A stretch of DNA of 64,000 nt from Cyclina sinensis (Eukaryota; Mollusca; Bivalvia; Venerida; Veneridae), in contig JAAONU010000016.1 in NCBI GenBank assembly GCA_012932295.1, positions 41,323,241-41,387,240 of the forward strand, given 5' to 3'. The notes below the pieces were generated by a model. That model was given only the letters and a program-made list of their open reading frames with translations. It had not been told where the DNA came from and did no database searches. Positions 25,165 through 36,186 of the stretch are shown piece by piece (the first letter of the stretch is position 1; every line of letters starts with the position of its first letter). Both the position numbers and the translations under genes were made by a program.

Positions 25165-26878
25165 ATACCCCCACCACAAAATGTGGGAGGGGGGGCTATA
25201 ATGGATTCGCTTTGTCGCGTCCGTCCGTCGGTCGGTCGGTCCGTCCGTCTCCATTATCGTGTCTGCTCTATAAATCCTATACCAACTGAAGGATTTTCTT
25301 CAAACTTGGCTGAAATGTTCACCTCAGCAAGGGAATGTGCAGAACCCATGTTGCCCATGTGTAAGCTCAAGGTCAAGGTCACAATTGAAGGTCAAATATC
25401 AAACAGTCAAATATTAGACATTATGCCGTGTCCGCTCTGTAAGTCCTACACTAATTGAAAGATTTTCTTTAATCTTGGCTCAAATGTTCACCTCAACAAG
25501 GGGATGTGCAGAACCCATGTTACCTTTGTGCCAGCTTAAGGTCAAGGTCACACTTGAAGGTCAAAAATTGACTTAGAAAATATTCTTAAAATTTAACATG
25601 TATTTGAATATTTCTGAAACTAGAAAACGTATTTGCTTGAAACTTAAAATATGTATGAAGTGTCACAATTAGGATATGCAGGTCAAGTTTCATAACTCTG
25701 TATTGCATTTTCACAAAGTTATGCCCCTTTTTAAGTCTTCAAATTTACATACAATCAAATATTAGACAATATGTTGTGTCCGCTCTATAAATCCTATACT
25801 AATGGAAGAATTTTCTTCAAACTTTACTCAAATGTTTAACTCAACAAGGTTATGTGCAGAACCCATGTTACCTTTGTGCCGGCTTAAGGTCAAGGTCACA
25901 CTTGAAGGTCAAAATTGACTTAGAAAATGTTCTTAAATTTTAACATGTATTTGAATATTTCTGAAACTAGCACAGGTATTTGCTTGAAACTTAAAAGATA
26001 TATGAGGTATCACAAGTAAGATATGCAGGTCAAGTTTCATAACTCTGTATTGCATTTTGACAAAGTTATGCCCCTTTTTAAGTCTTTTAATTTACTTACA
26101 ATCAATACTAGACAATATGTCGTGTCCACTCTATAAATTCTATACTAATGGAAGGATTTTCTTCAAACTTGACTCAAATGTTCATCCCAACTGGGCAATG
26201 TGCAGAACCCATCTTACCCTTGTGCCAGCTTAAGGTCAAGGCCACTCTTGAAGGTCAAAAATTGACTTAGAAAATGTTCTTAAATTTTAACATGTACTTG
26301 AATATTTCTAAAACTAGAACAGATAATCATTTGAAACTTCAAATATATACGAAGTGTCGCAAGTAAGATATGCAGGTCAAGTTTCATAACTAAAAAAGTG
26401 GGGGGATAACTTTGTATTGTATTTTGACAAAGTTAAGTCCATTTTTATGTCTTTAAATTTATTTACTGTAATATTTCTTAAACCAGAACAGATATTTATT
26501 TGAAACTTAAAATTTATATGAATGGTTACAAGCAAGCTCAGATGACGAAAATTCTACAATTCCATTGAATTATGACACAAGTTATGCCCCTTTTAGGCGT
26601 AGAAAATGTTCTGATATAACCATTAATACATAAATGTTTCTGAAACTAGAACAGATATTCACGAAAATGAAAGGTTATTTGTAACCCTTTCGAACATGAT
26701 TTGACAATATTTATTTATACTATTACCTGTACAATTTGTTTGTTTTTTTCACCAGAGATAATTTCTTTTTATGTATATGTAGTTGTGCCACTAAAGTTAT
26801 TCCCTTAACCACCTTTCCATGTTGTCTTCTGTCAAGGACATTGGTGGGGGTATGAATCGCATTCAGCGACAGTTCTAG
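25165..26878 (+). mobile_element. Helentron/HINE-like element, ATACCCCCACCA family
   Basis: Perfect 12 bp subterminal repeats: atacccccacca (25165-25176) and tggtgggggtat (26842-26853). The 5' repeat folds with the nearby tgtgggagggggg. A gtccgtccgtcggtcggtcg tract follows. The interior holds about four ~330 bp monomers, each with 'aacccatgttacc' and 'ggtcaaggtcaca' blocks. The 3' end has a tcgc/gcga stem and CTAG (26875-26878) followed by TT. The 151-codon frame across the 5' end is a by-product and not a gene. Confidence 0.8.
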
Positions 26879-26935
26879 TTATGCAGAGTAAAACCGTTTG
26901 TGCTGTTTAGTTTATTTATCACTTGTCTTATTAAC

Positions 26936-27049
26936 AAGAAAATTGCAATGTATAATTGGCAGGGGTCATCGTAACGGATTTGTGTCAAAAATTGTCCAAT
27001 TAAGAAGAAAATTACAGTGTATAATAGGCAGGGGCCATCGTAACGGATT
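26936..27049. repeat. 45 bp direct duplication, 69 bp apart
   Basis: 26936-26980 and 27005-27049 share aagaaaatt.ca.tgtata and catcgtaacggatt with four mismatches. Confidence 0.9.
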
Positions 27050-27848
27050 ATCAGTTTGCAACACGTGTAGATGTGATACCTTTTGATCTTTTGATTATTT
27101 TAATTGGCGCCTGTTTTATGTAACAAATTTTAAAGCTTGTTTGTCTCTCAATGTTGCAGATAAACGTCATATTTCAAAAACGTACACGAACAACCAATAA
27201 ATTAAATGCTATAATACTATCATGTTGTCTTATCATCCAGAATAACTCAAATATTTGCTTTGTTCATAACATTATCAACGTCTGTTTATTTATCGATTTC
27301 ACTGTATCTTGTCCGGAAAAAAGCAGCTCTGGCAATTAATCGAACATTCCGTTTTTATTATTACGAAAATTCACCTTTTAAAACACGGGATAAATACTTA
27401 CACATTTGCTTCAAACATATTTTAGAAAATGGCTGTATCCAGATAGACAGACAAACAAACCTCGTAAGGAACTAGTACTACTAGTATTCGTTTATAAACC
27501 CAACGGAATATATCACCACACTCTAAAGCCTGACAAAAGCAAAGTCTCTAACGCGCGTGTAGATCAGCTTCATTGTTAAAAATTGATAATGCTGTTTATA
27601 GAAGAACGTTGAAAAATTAAGAATGTTTTTCAAATGACATTAGAGCTTTATTAAAAACCATTTAGCGAGAGGCTAAACTGAGTTGTAGATCTTTCTATTA
27701 AAAATAGCTTTTTTGGAACTGCAAATTTACTGTGGACGGCATGAACCTCCCGATACACCCGCAGGTCAGTTGTATGAAATATTGAACTGCTTAATTTGAT
27801 ATTTTTTCTTTCGTCTTCTCAGTATGTAAAATAAAGTAATATTTTGTA
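27050..27848. other. No gene seen
   Basis: AT-rich spacer with no recognisable feature. Confidence 0.5.
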
Positions 27849-27867
27849 TGGAACGCCTGAGCTGCCT

Positions 27868-29325
27868 CTATATGATGAATACCAGTTCGTCATGTAGATT
27901 AATAAGTTTGTGTTGTGCAATTATTAGTTCGTGATGTACAAATTTTAGTTTGTTATGTAGATAAATAAGTTTGTCTTGTGCAATTATTACTTCGTGATGT
28001 ACAAAGTTTGGGTTGTTATGTAGATAAAATAGTTTGTCTTGTGCAATTATTAGTTCGTGATGTACAAATTTTAGTTCGTTAAGTAGATAAAATAGTTTGT
28101 CTTGTACAATTATAAGTTTGTGATGTACAAAGTGTAGTTTGTTATGTAGATAAATAAGTTTGTCTTATGCATCTATTAGTTCGTGATGTACAAAGTTTAG
28201 TTCGTTATGTAGATAAATAAGCTTGTCTTGTGCAATTATAAGTTCGTGATGTACAAAGTGTAGTTCGTTATGTAGATAAAATAGTTTGTCTTGTGCAATC
28301 ATTAGTTCGTGATGTACAAAATTTAGTTCGTTATGTAGATAAAATAGTTTGTCTTGTACAATTATAAGTTTGTGATGTACAAAGTGTAGTTTGTTATGTA
28401 GATAAATAAGTTTGTCTTGTGCAATTATAAGTTCGTGATGTACAAAGTGTAGTTCGTTATGTAGATAAAATAGTTTGTCTTGTGCAATCATTAGTTCGCG
28501 ATGTACAAAATTTAGTTCGTTATGTAGATAAAATAATTTGTCTTGTATAATTATAAGTTTGTGATGTACAAAGTGTAGTTTGTTATGTAGATAAATAAGT
28601 TTGTCTTGTGCAATTATTAATTCGTGATGTACAAAGTTTAGTTCGTTATGTAGATAGAATAGTTTTTCTTGTGCAATTACTAGTTCGTGATGTACGAAGT
28701 CTAGTTCTTTACGTGGATAAAATAGTTTGTCTTGTGCAATCATTAGTTCGTGATGTACAAAATTTAGTTCGTTATGTAGATAAAATAATTTGTCTTGTGC
28801 AATTATTATTTCGTGATGTACAAAGTGTGGTTTGTTATGTAGAAACCACAGTTTGTCATGTGCAATTATTAGTTCGTGATGTACAAAGTTTAGTATGTTG
28901 TATAGATGAAATAGTTTGTGTTGTACAATTATTAGTTCGTGATGTACAAAGTGTGGTTTGTTATGTAGAAACAACAGTTTGTCATGTGCAATTATAAGTT
29001 CGTGATGTACAAAGGTTAGTATGTTATATAGATAAAATAGTTTGTCTTGTACAATTATTAGTTCGTGATGTACAAAGTGTAGTTTGTTATATAGAAACCA
29101 CAGTTTGTCATGTGCAATTATATGTTCGTGATGTACAAAGTTTAGTTTGTTATGTAGAAACAACAGTTTGTCATGTGCAATTATATGTTCGTGATGTACA
29201 AAGTTTAGTTTGTTATGTAGAAACAACAGTTTGTCATGTGCAATTATAAGTTCGTGATGTACAAAGTTTAGTTTGTTATGTAGGTAAAATAGTCTGTCTT
29301 ATGCAATGATTAGTTCGTGTTGTAC
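27868..29325 (-). repeat. 21/63 bp minisatellite array encoding heptads, minus sense
   Basis: The array is ~23 copies of a 63 bp unit. Each unit is three diverged 21 bp subunits, whose plus-array equivalents are aaactattttatctacataa+c, aacttataattgcacaagac-type and aactaaactttgtacatcac-type. Because 21 and 63 are multiples of three, one minus-strand frame runs through the whole array. Read in that frame each 21 bp subunit is a heptad with Leu at position a and Leu, Val or Ala at d. The end at 27868 shares ~45 bp of unique flank (…aggcgttccat) with the end of the plus-sense array, so the arrays are inverted copies of one locus. Confidence 0.95.
28165..29298 (-). CDS. Heptad-repeat open frame (uncertain coding status)
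   Basis: The frame is open for 377 codons on the minus strand. The consensus 21-residue unit is LFYLHNELNFVHHELIIAQD plus K, which is three heptads with hydrophobic a/d positions and Glu/Lys at g, the pattern of a parallel coiled coil. It has no clear initiator ATG at its N-terminus; the first in-frame Met codons are internal to repeats. It is bounded by two TAA codons (29299-29301 and 28165-28167), both at the Gln codon of an AQD heptad (CAA to TAA). Beyond the second, the same frame stays open for another 98 codons to a TAG at 27868. So there are no frameshifts over ~1.45 kb, only two nonsense changes. A repeat whose length is a multiple of three can stay open without selection, so expression is unproven. 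I do not recognise a known protein. Confidence 0.25.
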   Translation of the reverse strand, partial: DRLFYLHNKLNFVHHELIIAHDKLLFLHNKLNFVHHEHIIAHDKLLFLHNKLNFVHHEHIIAHDKLWFLYNKLHFVHHELIIVQDKLFYLYNILTFVHHELIIAHDKLLFLHNKPHFVHHELIIVQHKLFHLYNILNFVHHELIIAHDKLWFLHNKPHFVHHEIIIAQDKLFYLHNELNFVHHELMIAQDKLFYPRKELDFVHHELVIAQEKLFYLHNELNFVHHELIIAQDKLIYLHNKLHFVHHKLIIIQDKLFYLHNELNFVHRELMIAQDKLFYLHNELHFVHHELIIAQDKLIYLHNKLHFVHHKLIIVQDKLFYLHNELNFVHHELMIAQDKLFYLHNELHFVHHELIIAQDKLIYLHNELNFVHHELIDA

Positions 29326-29384
29326 AGTTGAGTCTTATCCCTAGAATCTGGGTATTTCTTAAAGTAATCCCTAGAGGCAGCCAT
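29326..29384. other. Spacer between arrays
   Basis: Short unique sequence with two similar atccctaga words. No other feature. Confidence 0.4.
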
Positions 29385-30215
29385 AAAAGTAAGTTAAGCA
29401 TGAGCCAAAGAATTCTACAGTTATTGATCGGAAACCGTTTTGCTGTTCAAGGTCAGTGTCACCTTAGCCCTTGACCTGGTGATCTGTAAAATTATAAAGG
29501 TTATCTATTGGTCATGACCAAGTTTGAGGGACCTGAACCCAAGCGTTCTATAATTTTTGATCGGAAACCGTTATGATTTTAAGGTCACTATGACATTGGC
29601 TTTTGACGGAATGATCCTAAAATCTATAGGGGTCATCTACCGGCCATGACAAACCTGTTCCTGAAGTTTTAGGGATCTTGGCCAAAACGTTCTATAGTTA
29701 TTGATCGGAAATCATTTTGCCTTTGTACTGGTGACCTGAAAAGCCAAAGGATTCATCTAGTGGCCATGACCAACCGGCGTACCAAGTTTGAGGAATCTGA
29801 ACCCAAGCATTCTACAGTTATTGATCGGAAACTGTATTGCTTTTCAAGGTCACTGTGACCTTGAACTTGACTTAATGACCTGAAAAACTACAGGGGTCAT
29901 CTACTGGTCATAACTAACCTGTCTTTAAAGTCCTGGGGCTTGGCCTAAGCCTTCTTTAAAACTTGATTGGAAACTTTTTGCTATTCAAAGTCACTGTGAC
30001 CTTTTCACGGTGACCTGTAAAGCGAAATTGGTCATGACCAACCTACATACCAAGTCTGAGGAACCTGTGCCCAAGCGTTCTATGGTTATTTATCGGAAAC
30101 CGTTTTGCTTTTCAAGGTTACTGTGATCTTGGCCTTTGATCTGGTGACCTGATAAACCTACAGAGGTCATCTACTGGTAATGACAAGCCTACATATCAAG
30201 TTTGTTAGAGTCTCC
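29385..30215 (-). mobile_element. Diverged HINE-type monomer array
   Basis: Five to six copies of a ~145-150 bp monomer with 'ttgatcggaaaccg', 'aaggtca.tgtgacctt' and 'gtcatctactggtca' blocks, homologous to the 12.7 kb array and in the same orientation. No terminal hairpins or GTCC tract are visible, so it is an internal fragment lying between the two inverted heptad arrays. Confidence 0.75.
29847..29861. promoter_or_regulatory. Perfect IR3 nuclear-receptor site (ERE-type)
   Basis: AGGTCA-CTG-TGACCT, an exact palindromic match to AGGTCAnnnTGACCT, within a repeat monomer. Confidence 0.5.
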
Positions 30216-30316
30216 CCCAATTTCGCCAATATTTTAGGCGCTAATGTAGCACGAAAACGTGACGTCAAATTCATACTAATTAGTTATAGTTTTCTCCCTT
30301 TAATATCATCATCATC

Positions 30317-31247
30317 ATAATGAAATATGCACAGCACAAACTAATGAATGTACATAACGAACTAAACTATGTACAACACAAACTAATTATTGCTCAAGAC
30401 AAACTATTTTATCTACATAACAAACTTAACTCTGTACATAACGAACTAATAATTGCACAAGACAAACTATTTTATCTACATTACGAACTAAACTTTGTAC
30501 ATCACGAACTTAGAGTTGCACAAGACAAACTATCTTATCTACATAACAAACTATTAAATGCACACGACAAACTGTTTTTTCTACATAACAAACTAATAAT
30601 TGCACAAGACAAACTATTTTATCTACATAACGAACTAAACTGTGTACATAACAAACTTATAATTGCACAAGACAAACTATTTCATCTACATAACGAACTG
30701 ATAAATGCACAGGACAAACTATTTTATCTACTTAACAGACTAATAAACGCACAAGACAAACTGTTTTATCTACATAACGAACTGATAAATGCACCGGACA
30801 AGCTATTTTATCTGCATAACAAACTAATAAATGCACAAGACAAACTATTTTATCTACATAACAAACTAATTAATGCACAAGACAGACTATTTTATTAAAC
30901 TTGTACATAACGAACTTATAAATGCACAAGACAAACTATTTTTCTACAAGACGAACTCAACTTTGTGCATCACGAACGTATAGTTGCACAAGACAAACTA
31001 TTTTATCTACACAACAAACTAAACTTTGTACATCACGAACTTAAAACTGCACAAGACAAACATTTTTATCTACATAACAAACTAAACTCTGTACATAACG
31101 AACTTATAATTGCACAAGACAAACTATTGTTTCTACATAACGAACTAAACTCTGTACATAACGAACTAAATATTGCACAGCACAAATTGTTGCATTTACA
31201 TGACAAACTAGTATTCATTATATTAAGGCAGTGCAGGCGTTCCATAA
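30317..31247 (+). repeat. 21 bp heptad minisatellite array, plus sense
   Basis: Same family as 27868-29325, in opposite orientation. Subunits are 21 bp throughout. The first half keeps the three-subunit (63 bp) order. The second half switches to a two-subunit, 42 bp order (LINAQDK-LFYLHNE). Indels near 30895 and 30940 break the frame. The last ~45 bp (gtattcattatat..aggcgttccat) match the far end of the minus-sense array. Confidence 0.95.
30320..30898 (+). CDS. Heptad-repeat ORF with ATG (uncertain)
   Basis: The frame begins at ATG 30320, right after a cat-rich stretch, and the repeat frame starts within four codons of it. It encodes 192 residues, about 27 consecutive heptads of the form (E/K)-L-x-x-(L/V/A)-(H/Q)-(N/H/D), predicted to form one continuous coiled coil. 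It has no signal peptide or membrane segment. It ends at TAA created by a deletion in the array. A second frame, open from about 30965 to 31309, continues the repeat after two indels and then runs into the unique flank. It may be a once-open frame now broken, or a stop-free minisatellite with no coding role. Confidence 0.25.
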   Translation: MKYAQHKLMNVHNELNYVQHKLIIAQDKLFYLHNKLNSVHNELIIAQDKLFYLHYELNFVHHELRVAQDKLSYLHNKLLNAHDKLFFLHNKLIIAQDKLFYLHNELNCVHNKLIIAQDKLFHLHNELINAQDKLFYLLNRLINAQDKLFYLHNELINAPDKLFYLHNKLINAQDKLFYLHNKLINAQDRLFY

Positions 31248-31799
31248 TTTTGCAAGTAAAGAATATTGTGTTGATTTGTCGTATATCTAAAACAACTAGG
31301 GCAACTTAACTTATTTCATTTATATGTTCTAGTGGATCGGATTGTTAAAGTTTCTCACGTTACAATAAGTTTCAGACTGTTATTTATGTAAATAGATCAG
31401 TGAAATAGCAGTAAATTTTACATCAATTTACATACTCGTTGTTTCTGAAATTTAAACTATAACAAACCATTTTATGATAATAAAAGGTAACAATTTATCT
31501 CGATTCCATACGCTATATGTGTAGCACTTAGGGAGTTGTAGAGAATTCGAAATATATCTAATTTTGATGGGTAATGAAGTTTAAAACAGCTATATTTACC
31601 GATTATCCGTCACTTTTTCCTGAGAAGAGTGCCTTACTATTGCGAACTTTCGGTCTCCCAGATGGTAGAGTTGATTTAAAACTTAAGTTGAAACGGCACC
31701 TTATTAAAACATGCTGAATGTGTAACAGAGTACAGCGCAAAATTCATTTATTTCAGTACATATCTGTTCATTCTTAAGATTATTGTACTCTCTGACAGT

Positions 31800-32130
31800 T
31801 AACTAAATAACTCTTCTCTTTTGGATATGTGGATATGGAATAGAATAAGACCTATGTAGAATTCAGAACATTATCATCAAAGAAATAAATCAAGATTTGT
31901 CAATACAGGCATCAGCTGAATACATCGCCAGATAGGCAGGGATTGTTTAGGCATAGTGTTTACTCCTCGACTGCATTAACACTGATTAAAGACAAAACAG
32001 TCTTAATAACACTAATGGCCTACGAGCATTGGTAATAAAGCGCTGTAATGTACTGGGAGACTTTGTCTAGATTACCTGATTTTTTGTTGGCTTCTCTTAA
32101 GTAAAACTTGTCCTGAAACACATTTATTGA
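31800..32130 (+). repeat. Diverged dispersed repeat, copy 2
   Basis: This aligns in order with 23945-24330 (agatttgtcaatacaggc, aggcatagtgtttactcctc, cttaataacactaatggcct, ggcttctcttaagtaaaa). It is roughly 75-80% alike by eye with several indels. Confidence 0.7.
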
Positions 32131-33005
32131 ATCCTGCAAAGTAGGAATTAGAATCTTAATGATTGTTTATGCTTTTGCAACAGATTTTGCAAATCATCTT
32201 AAAAGCGTTTCTTTGATTTGTGTTCTATTTATTCCCCGTTCAGAGATCGTAAATCATTTTTGTTAGGATTCTTACTTTATTTTTGTGATGTCATACAGCT
32301 CAGCTGTATAAATATTTTTTGATGTAGTGCGTATCACATTGTTTGCAAAATTGATAGAAGTGGAAGAAGGTGAATAATATTGACTGTTAGCTTCTCAAAC
32401 TTAACATTTATTTTCTATTATAATTGAAACGTAAGTTGCTTCTATTGTCTATATGTAAGTCATACGAAACATTGGTTCAGAGAAAAAATGATTTTGATAC
32501 TTGTATTGCAATACTCATGCATTTCCCATATGTATATTTGAGTATCATGATCAGTAAGCTAAATGGCTGACATGTTCTTGACATTACGTAAAATCCCCAG
32601 GCGAATAGCAATTAAATAAAATTACAAACAGGAGATGGATATCAATACCATAAATAGGTTGCTTTTATTACGAAAATATAACAGTGAACCATTTGAAAAA
32701 AATCATTCTTCATAGACCGTCTGAAATTCGTATCATGCATGTTACAAGTGAAGGCAGATTCGGAATACTTTTACTAGGAATATGAGACACGGCAATATTT
32801 TTTTTTAAAAAGAATACAAATGGAAAATATCGTGAAGAAGATTGAGTCAGTAGGAAGTGGCAACAAGTACATTTGTTGTTTAGACAAAATATAGATACAT
32901 AGAAAAAACAACTAAACAAGTATTTAGGATATGTATTACTTAACAGTGTCGATGGGGATGTAATAGTAATTTTAATACAAACAACGTTTTTTTTTTCTTT
33001 TTCAG

Positions 33006-33168
33006 GGTAAAGTAGATCATTCCAACTTCACAGAACAAAATACCTCACTACAGCAACAACCTAACCATGTACGTAAAACTTATCTGCTATTGTGTATTAT
33101 TTGTAGGAATTACAGTAGATACAAACATTCATTTTAAAGAATTAAATAAATTCCACTTGAATTTATAA
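33006..33168 (+). CDS. Candidate first coding exon with signal peptide (tentative)
   Basis: A textbook 3' splice site (a ~17-base pyrimidine run ending cag at 33003-33005) precedes ~61 bases of possible 5' UTR and an ATG at 33067 with A at -3. The frame runs 33 codons: a Lys at residue 4, then a hydrophobic run (LICYCVLFVGIT), then a polar tail, and a stop at 33166. The start looks like a secretory signal peptide. If real, it would probably splice out at a gt within or just after the hydrophobic run (for example before gtagat near residue 17). I see no partner exon with recognisable homology, so this may be chance. Confidence 0.2.
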
Positions 33169-33475
33169 AATGACTGAATAAACATGAAAAAATGTAAAAA
33201 AAAGCTAAACATTTATAGAATAGGTTAAAAGATTTCCTACTCAAAAGACGACCTGCGAGTTGGTGTTTGTAACAAATATCTTATTACATTTTGTTTTGTT
33301 TTCACAGAGAAAATCTCAGATAATGAACATACTTCATGAACAGGAAATTATATGAATGTCGAAACTGTACTGTTTGATAAATATTCAAAGGCAAACGACT
33401 AGAAAGTCTTTGAACAATGTTTTGCACATTGATTTGACGATATGATATCTACCATTTAAAATCAGTGGTCTATTT

Positions 33476-33497
33476 TTGTTGTTGTTGTTGTTGTTGT
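33476..33497. repeat. (GTT)7 microsatellite
   Basis: Uninterrupted gtt triplets following a T run. Confidence 0.9.
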
Positions 33498-35991
33498 AAG
33501 AATCACATCTTCGTCTCATTCTCATTACTTAACAGTTGCAACTCTTTTTAGTGTTATTTAGGCATTTACACATGTGTCTTGTGTTTTACCCTTATCGGTG
33601 AATATGTGTAAAGGACTCGAAAGACGCGTCAGAAATGAGACAGCCGTAACTAACCATCTTTTCTTAATATCAGCTTTCATCCTCCGGTATCTCTGAGTTT
33701 ATGCGTGCTGTTCACATACTAGTCTTCGTCTAGATGTACTCGAAAATCATTCGTTCACTTCCTGAGAAATGTTACATGTTTTTCTCATGCTGCAAATTAT
33801 TAGAAGACTTATCAGTTTCTGCCGTTTAGTCAAAACATTCAGTCATTAAAAAGAAAGAGAAACCTTCTTTTGGGATTGTAAACACAGAAAATGGACATCA
33901 ACCGTACGTTCAGTCGTTGAACTATCTCCATTCAGGGGAAAGGTTATTTGAAGAGTTATAATGACACTGGTCTGTGATTTTGCCCTGAGGTGGTTTCTGT
34001 TATACCTTATATATAATTAGATGAAACATTTCGTTTTCCTAATCATTTCCATTCAGTTAGAAAACAAACAACGTAACTTCTTGTTTAATTAACTGATCAC
34101 TTCCGTGAGACTGCCAAACCTTCCATAATTGCAACAAAAATCTCTACAGACAAAGTTCAGTATGTCAGTGCAGGCGTACGGTGATGACATCGAACTCGAG
34201 TTTTGTAATCTTCAGGAAGTAATGCAATCTTTTTTGACAGTATCCGTCATGAAAAAAAATCTTTTAAATATGGTGATTTTTCTTCGACTTTATTTAAGAC
34301 CAGTCTGTCGCAATAACGCTAATAGTTTACGAATGCAGGCGGTAAAGTGCGCTGATATACTGCTAGGCTTTTATGAGAATAATTTGTCTAGATTTATGGT
34401 GCTGTGTCGTCTTCTAAGTAAAATATCTCCCGTCGTCAATGTTTTATTCATGCTTGGCAAAAGATGGTTATACTGGTAATTTGTTGCTTGTCATTGCAAC
34501 AGATTTTTTTTAATAATTAAAGCTTGCTGAGCAGCGTCTTAAAGTCTGAAATGTTTTAATTTGCGTTTTGATTAATCACTGATTCTTTATTCTTTTTCTT
34601 GTTTTCCTTCGTAAAGAGAGAGAGACCATATTTGTAATTCTTACAATTTTTTGCGCTATCAGCTTAGGATATTCTGTAATAATGACGTATTTGTCCACGA
34701 TTTTTTTTCTTCAGAATTAAAGAAATCCTACCAAGGGGGAACGAAGTTGAACATAACTCTTATGAATGATTGTATTCTGTTGAAAATATCAGTCTTTTGG
34801 TCTTTAAAATGGTAAAAGATTTATTTATTTAATGTCTTAATCCGAGTATTTTACTGCCGCACAATTTCTTTTTTTTTTAAAGGTGTTTTTTTCTGTAGAA
34901 CAGAAATAAAACTGTTTATACATTAAGTTGACGAATGGTCATTTAAAATTAACAAAACTCCGACATTATTTTTTTAGAGGGCTTTCTACCGCCTTGTAGC
35001 AGATTTCTTTATAATTTCAGTCGAAATATAATCGCTGCATTCTATGAAAACTAAAGAAAACCTCAAAGCTTGTCCTTGTCCTAAATAAGAGGTGTTTGTC
35101 GTAAATGTGAAGACAACTGACCACAAAAATAATAATGATGTGTAGGCTAAAATAATGTATCATGATAAATATTGTGATATATGTGTGTAAGCAACAGGTC
35201 AACAACACAAATAAGTTGTATAAAATTGATACAACAACTCTATTTCAAGACTAAGCAAATGTTAACACATATAGCCATCACACACATAGCAAAAACACAC
35301 CAACCGCCAAAACACACAACACATGCAGAATTAAAACATTCGTGCTTTTTGGGAAAAATAGAGTGCATGAATAAAAACATAGAAAATTCCTTTACAGACA
35401 CATCTTTAATTAACAGATATTCTCAATAACATTGTCTCTTTCCTAACTCTTCCAAAAAGGTGTTAATAAATTTCAAGGAATGTCAAAAATCCTTTTTTCC
35501 TCAGCTGTGAACGCCAGTACATTCGAAGAACTGAATAAAGGGTTCGGAGAGCTTATGGAAAATACTTTTGTTGTAAATTTCTGTTACACGTTTACAATAT
35601 GCAAGATTTTGTTCAAAAATGAGGAAAGTTGCCATTAACGTATTATTTTGAGTATATGTTCAAGGGTATAATGAAATCACCAGAGAAAAGTGATATTTTG
35701 AGATACAGTTATAAAGAACGCATCGCTGTCCCGTATTAGTGGTATTTTCCTTTCGATATTAGACTGAGTAGTTTTTCTTGGAGCTAAACTAGTCTTGCAA
35801 ATCTATTCAATCGACAATCATTGTATTTTGGCAATATAGCAATCCAGTAACTACAAAAATGACAATATTCACCAACGACTTTTCATGATAGCTTAGTAGT
35901 GAACCTCAGCTTAGAAGTTGTTTCCATAAATGACCAAACAAATAATGACTACTGGTCTAGTCATTTCGAAAACTGTTAAGTGGAGACCCTG

Positions 35992-36003
35992 TATATATAA
36001 AAG
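35992..36003 (+). promoter_or_regulatory. TATA-box candidate
   Basis: The tatatataaaag sequence sits at the end of a ~160 bp block that is nearly unchanged between the two duplicated copies, ~195 bp before the ATG of the conserved frame. In the second copy (41458) it is tatttataaaaa, a weaker match. Confidence 0.35.
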
Positions 36004-36186
36004 TATCAATCTGACAAGCATGGCACACAAGTCGCAAAGATAAAAATCTATAAATGTGTGTAATAAAATGATCTAAAATTATAATGCCGTACACTAAAAT
36101 TATAATGCCTTACACTAAAATTTAATGCTCAACTAAATCATTTCACTCGTCTTATTTAAAACTTGAACCTCAATCGCTTGATCCGA

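Larger units (their letters stand above)
31310..34329. other. Mostly featureless; candidate exon and dispersed block inside
   Basis: Contains a dispersed-repeat copy (31800-32130), a candidate signal-peptide exon (33006-33168) and a short GTT microsatellite. I see nothing else recognisable. Confidence 0.45.

Noticed and set aside
25003..25458. 151-codon frame
   Set aside because: It runs across unique DNA into the hairpin, GTCC tract and first monomer of the 25.2 kb element, with no domain similarity.
28608..28997. 129-codon plus-strand frame with VQLLVRDVQSLV-type repeats
   Set aside because: It is the opposite-strand shadow of the heptad minisatellite. The array explains it fully.
35017..35208. 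Minus-strand ORF also present at 40475-40672
   Set aside because: Duplicated only because the whole segment is. Composition is AT-driven, no start context or family, and the frame differs by indels between copies.
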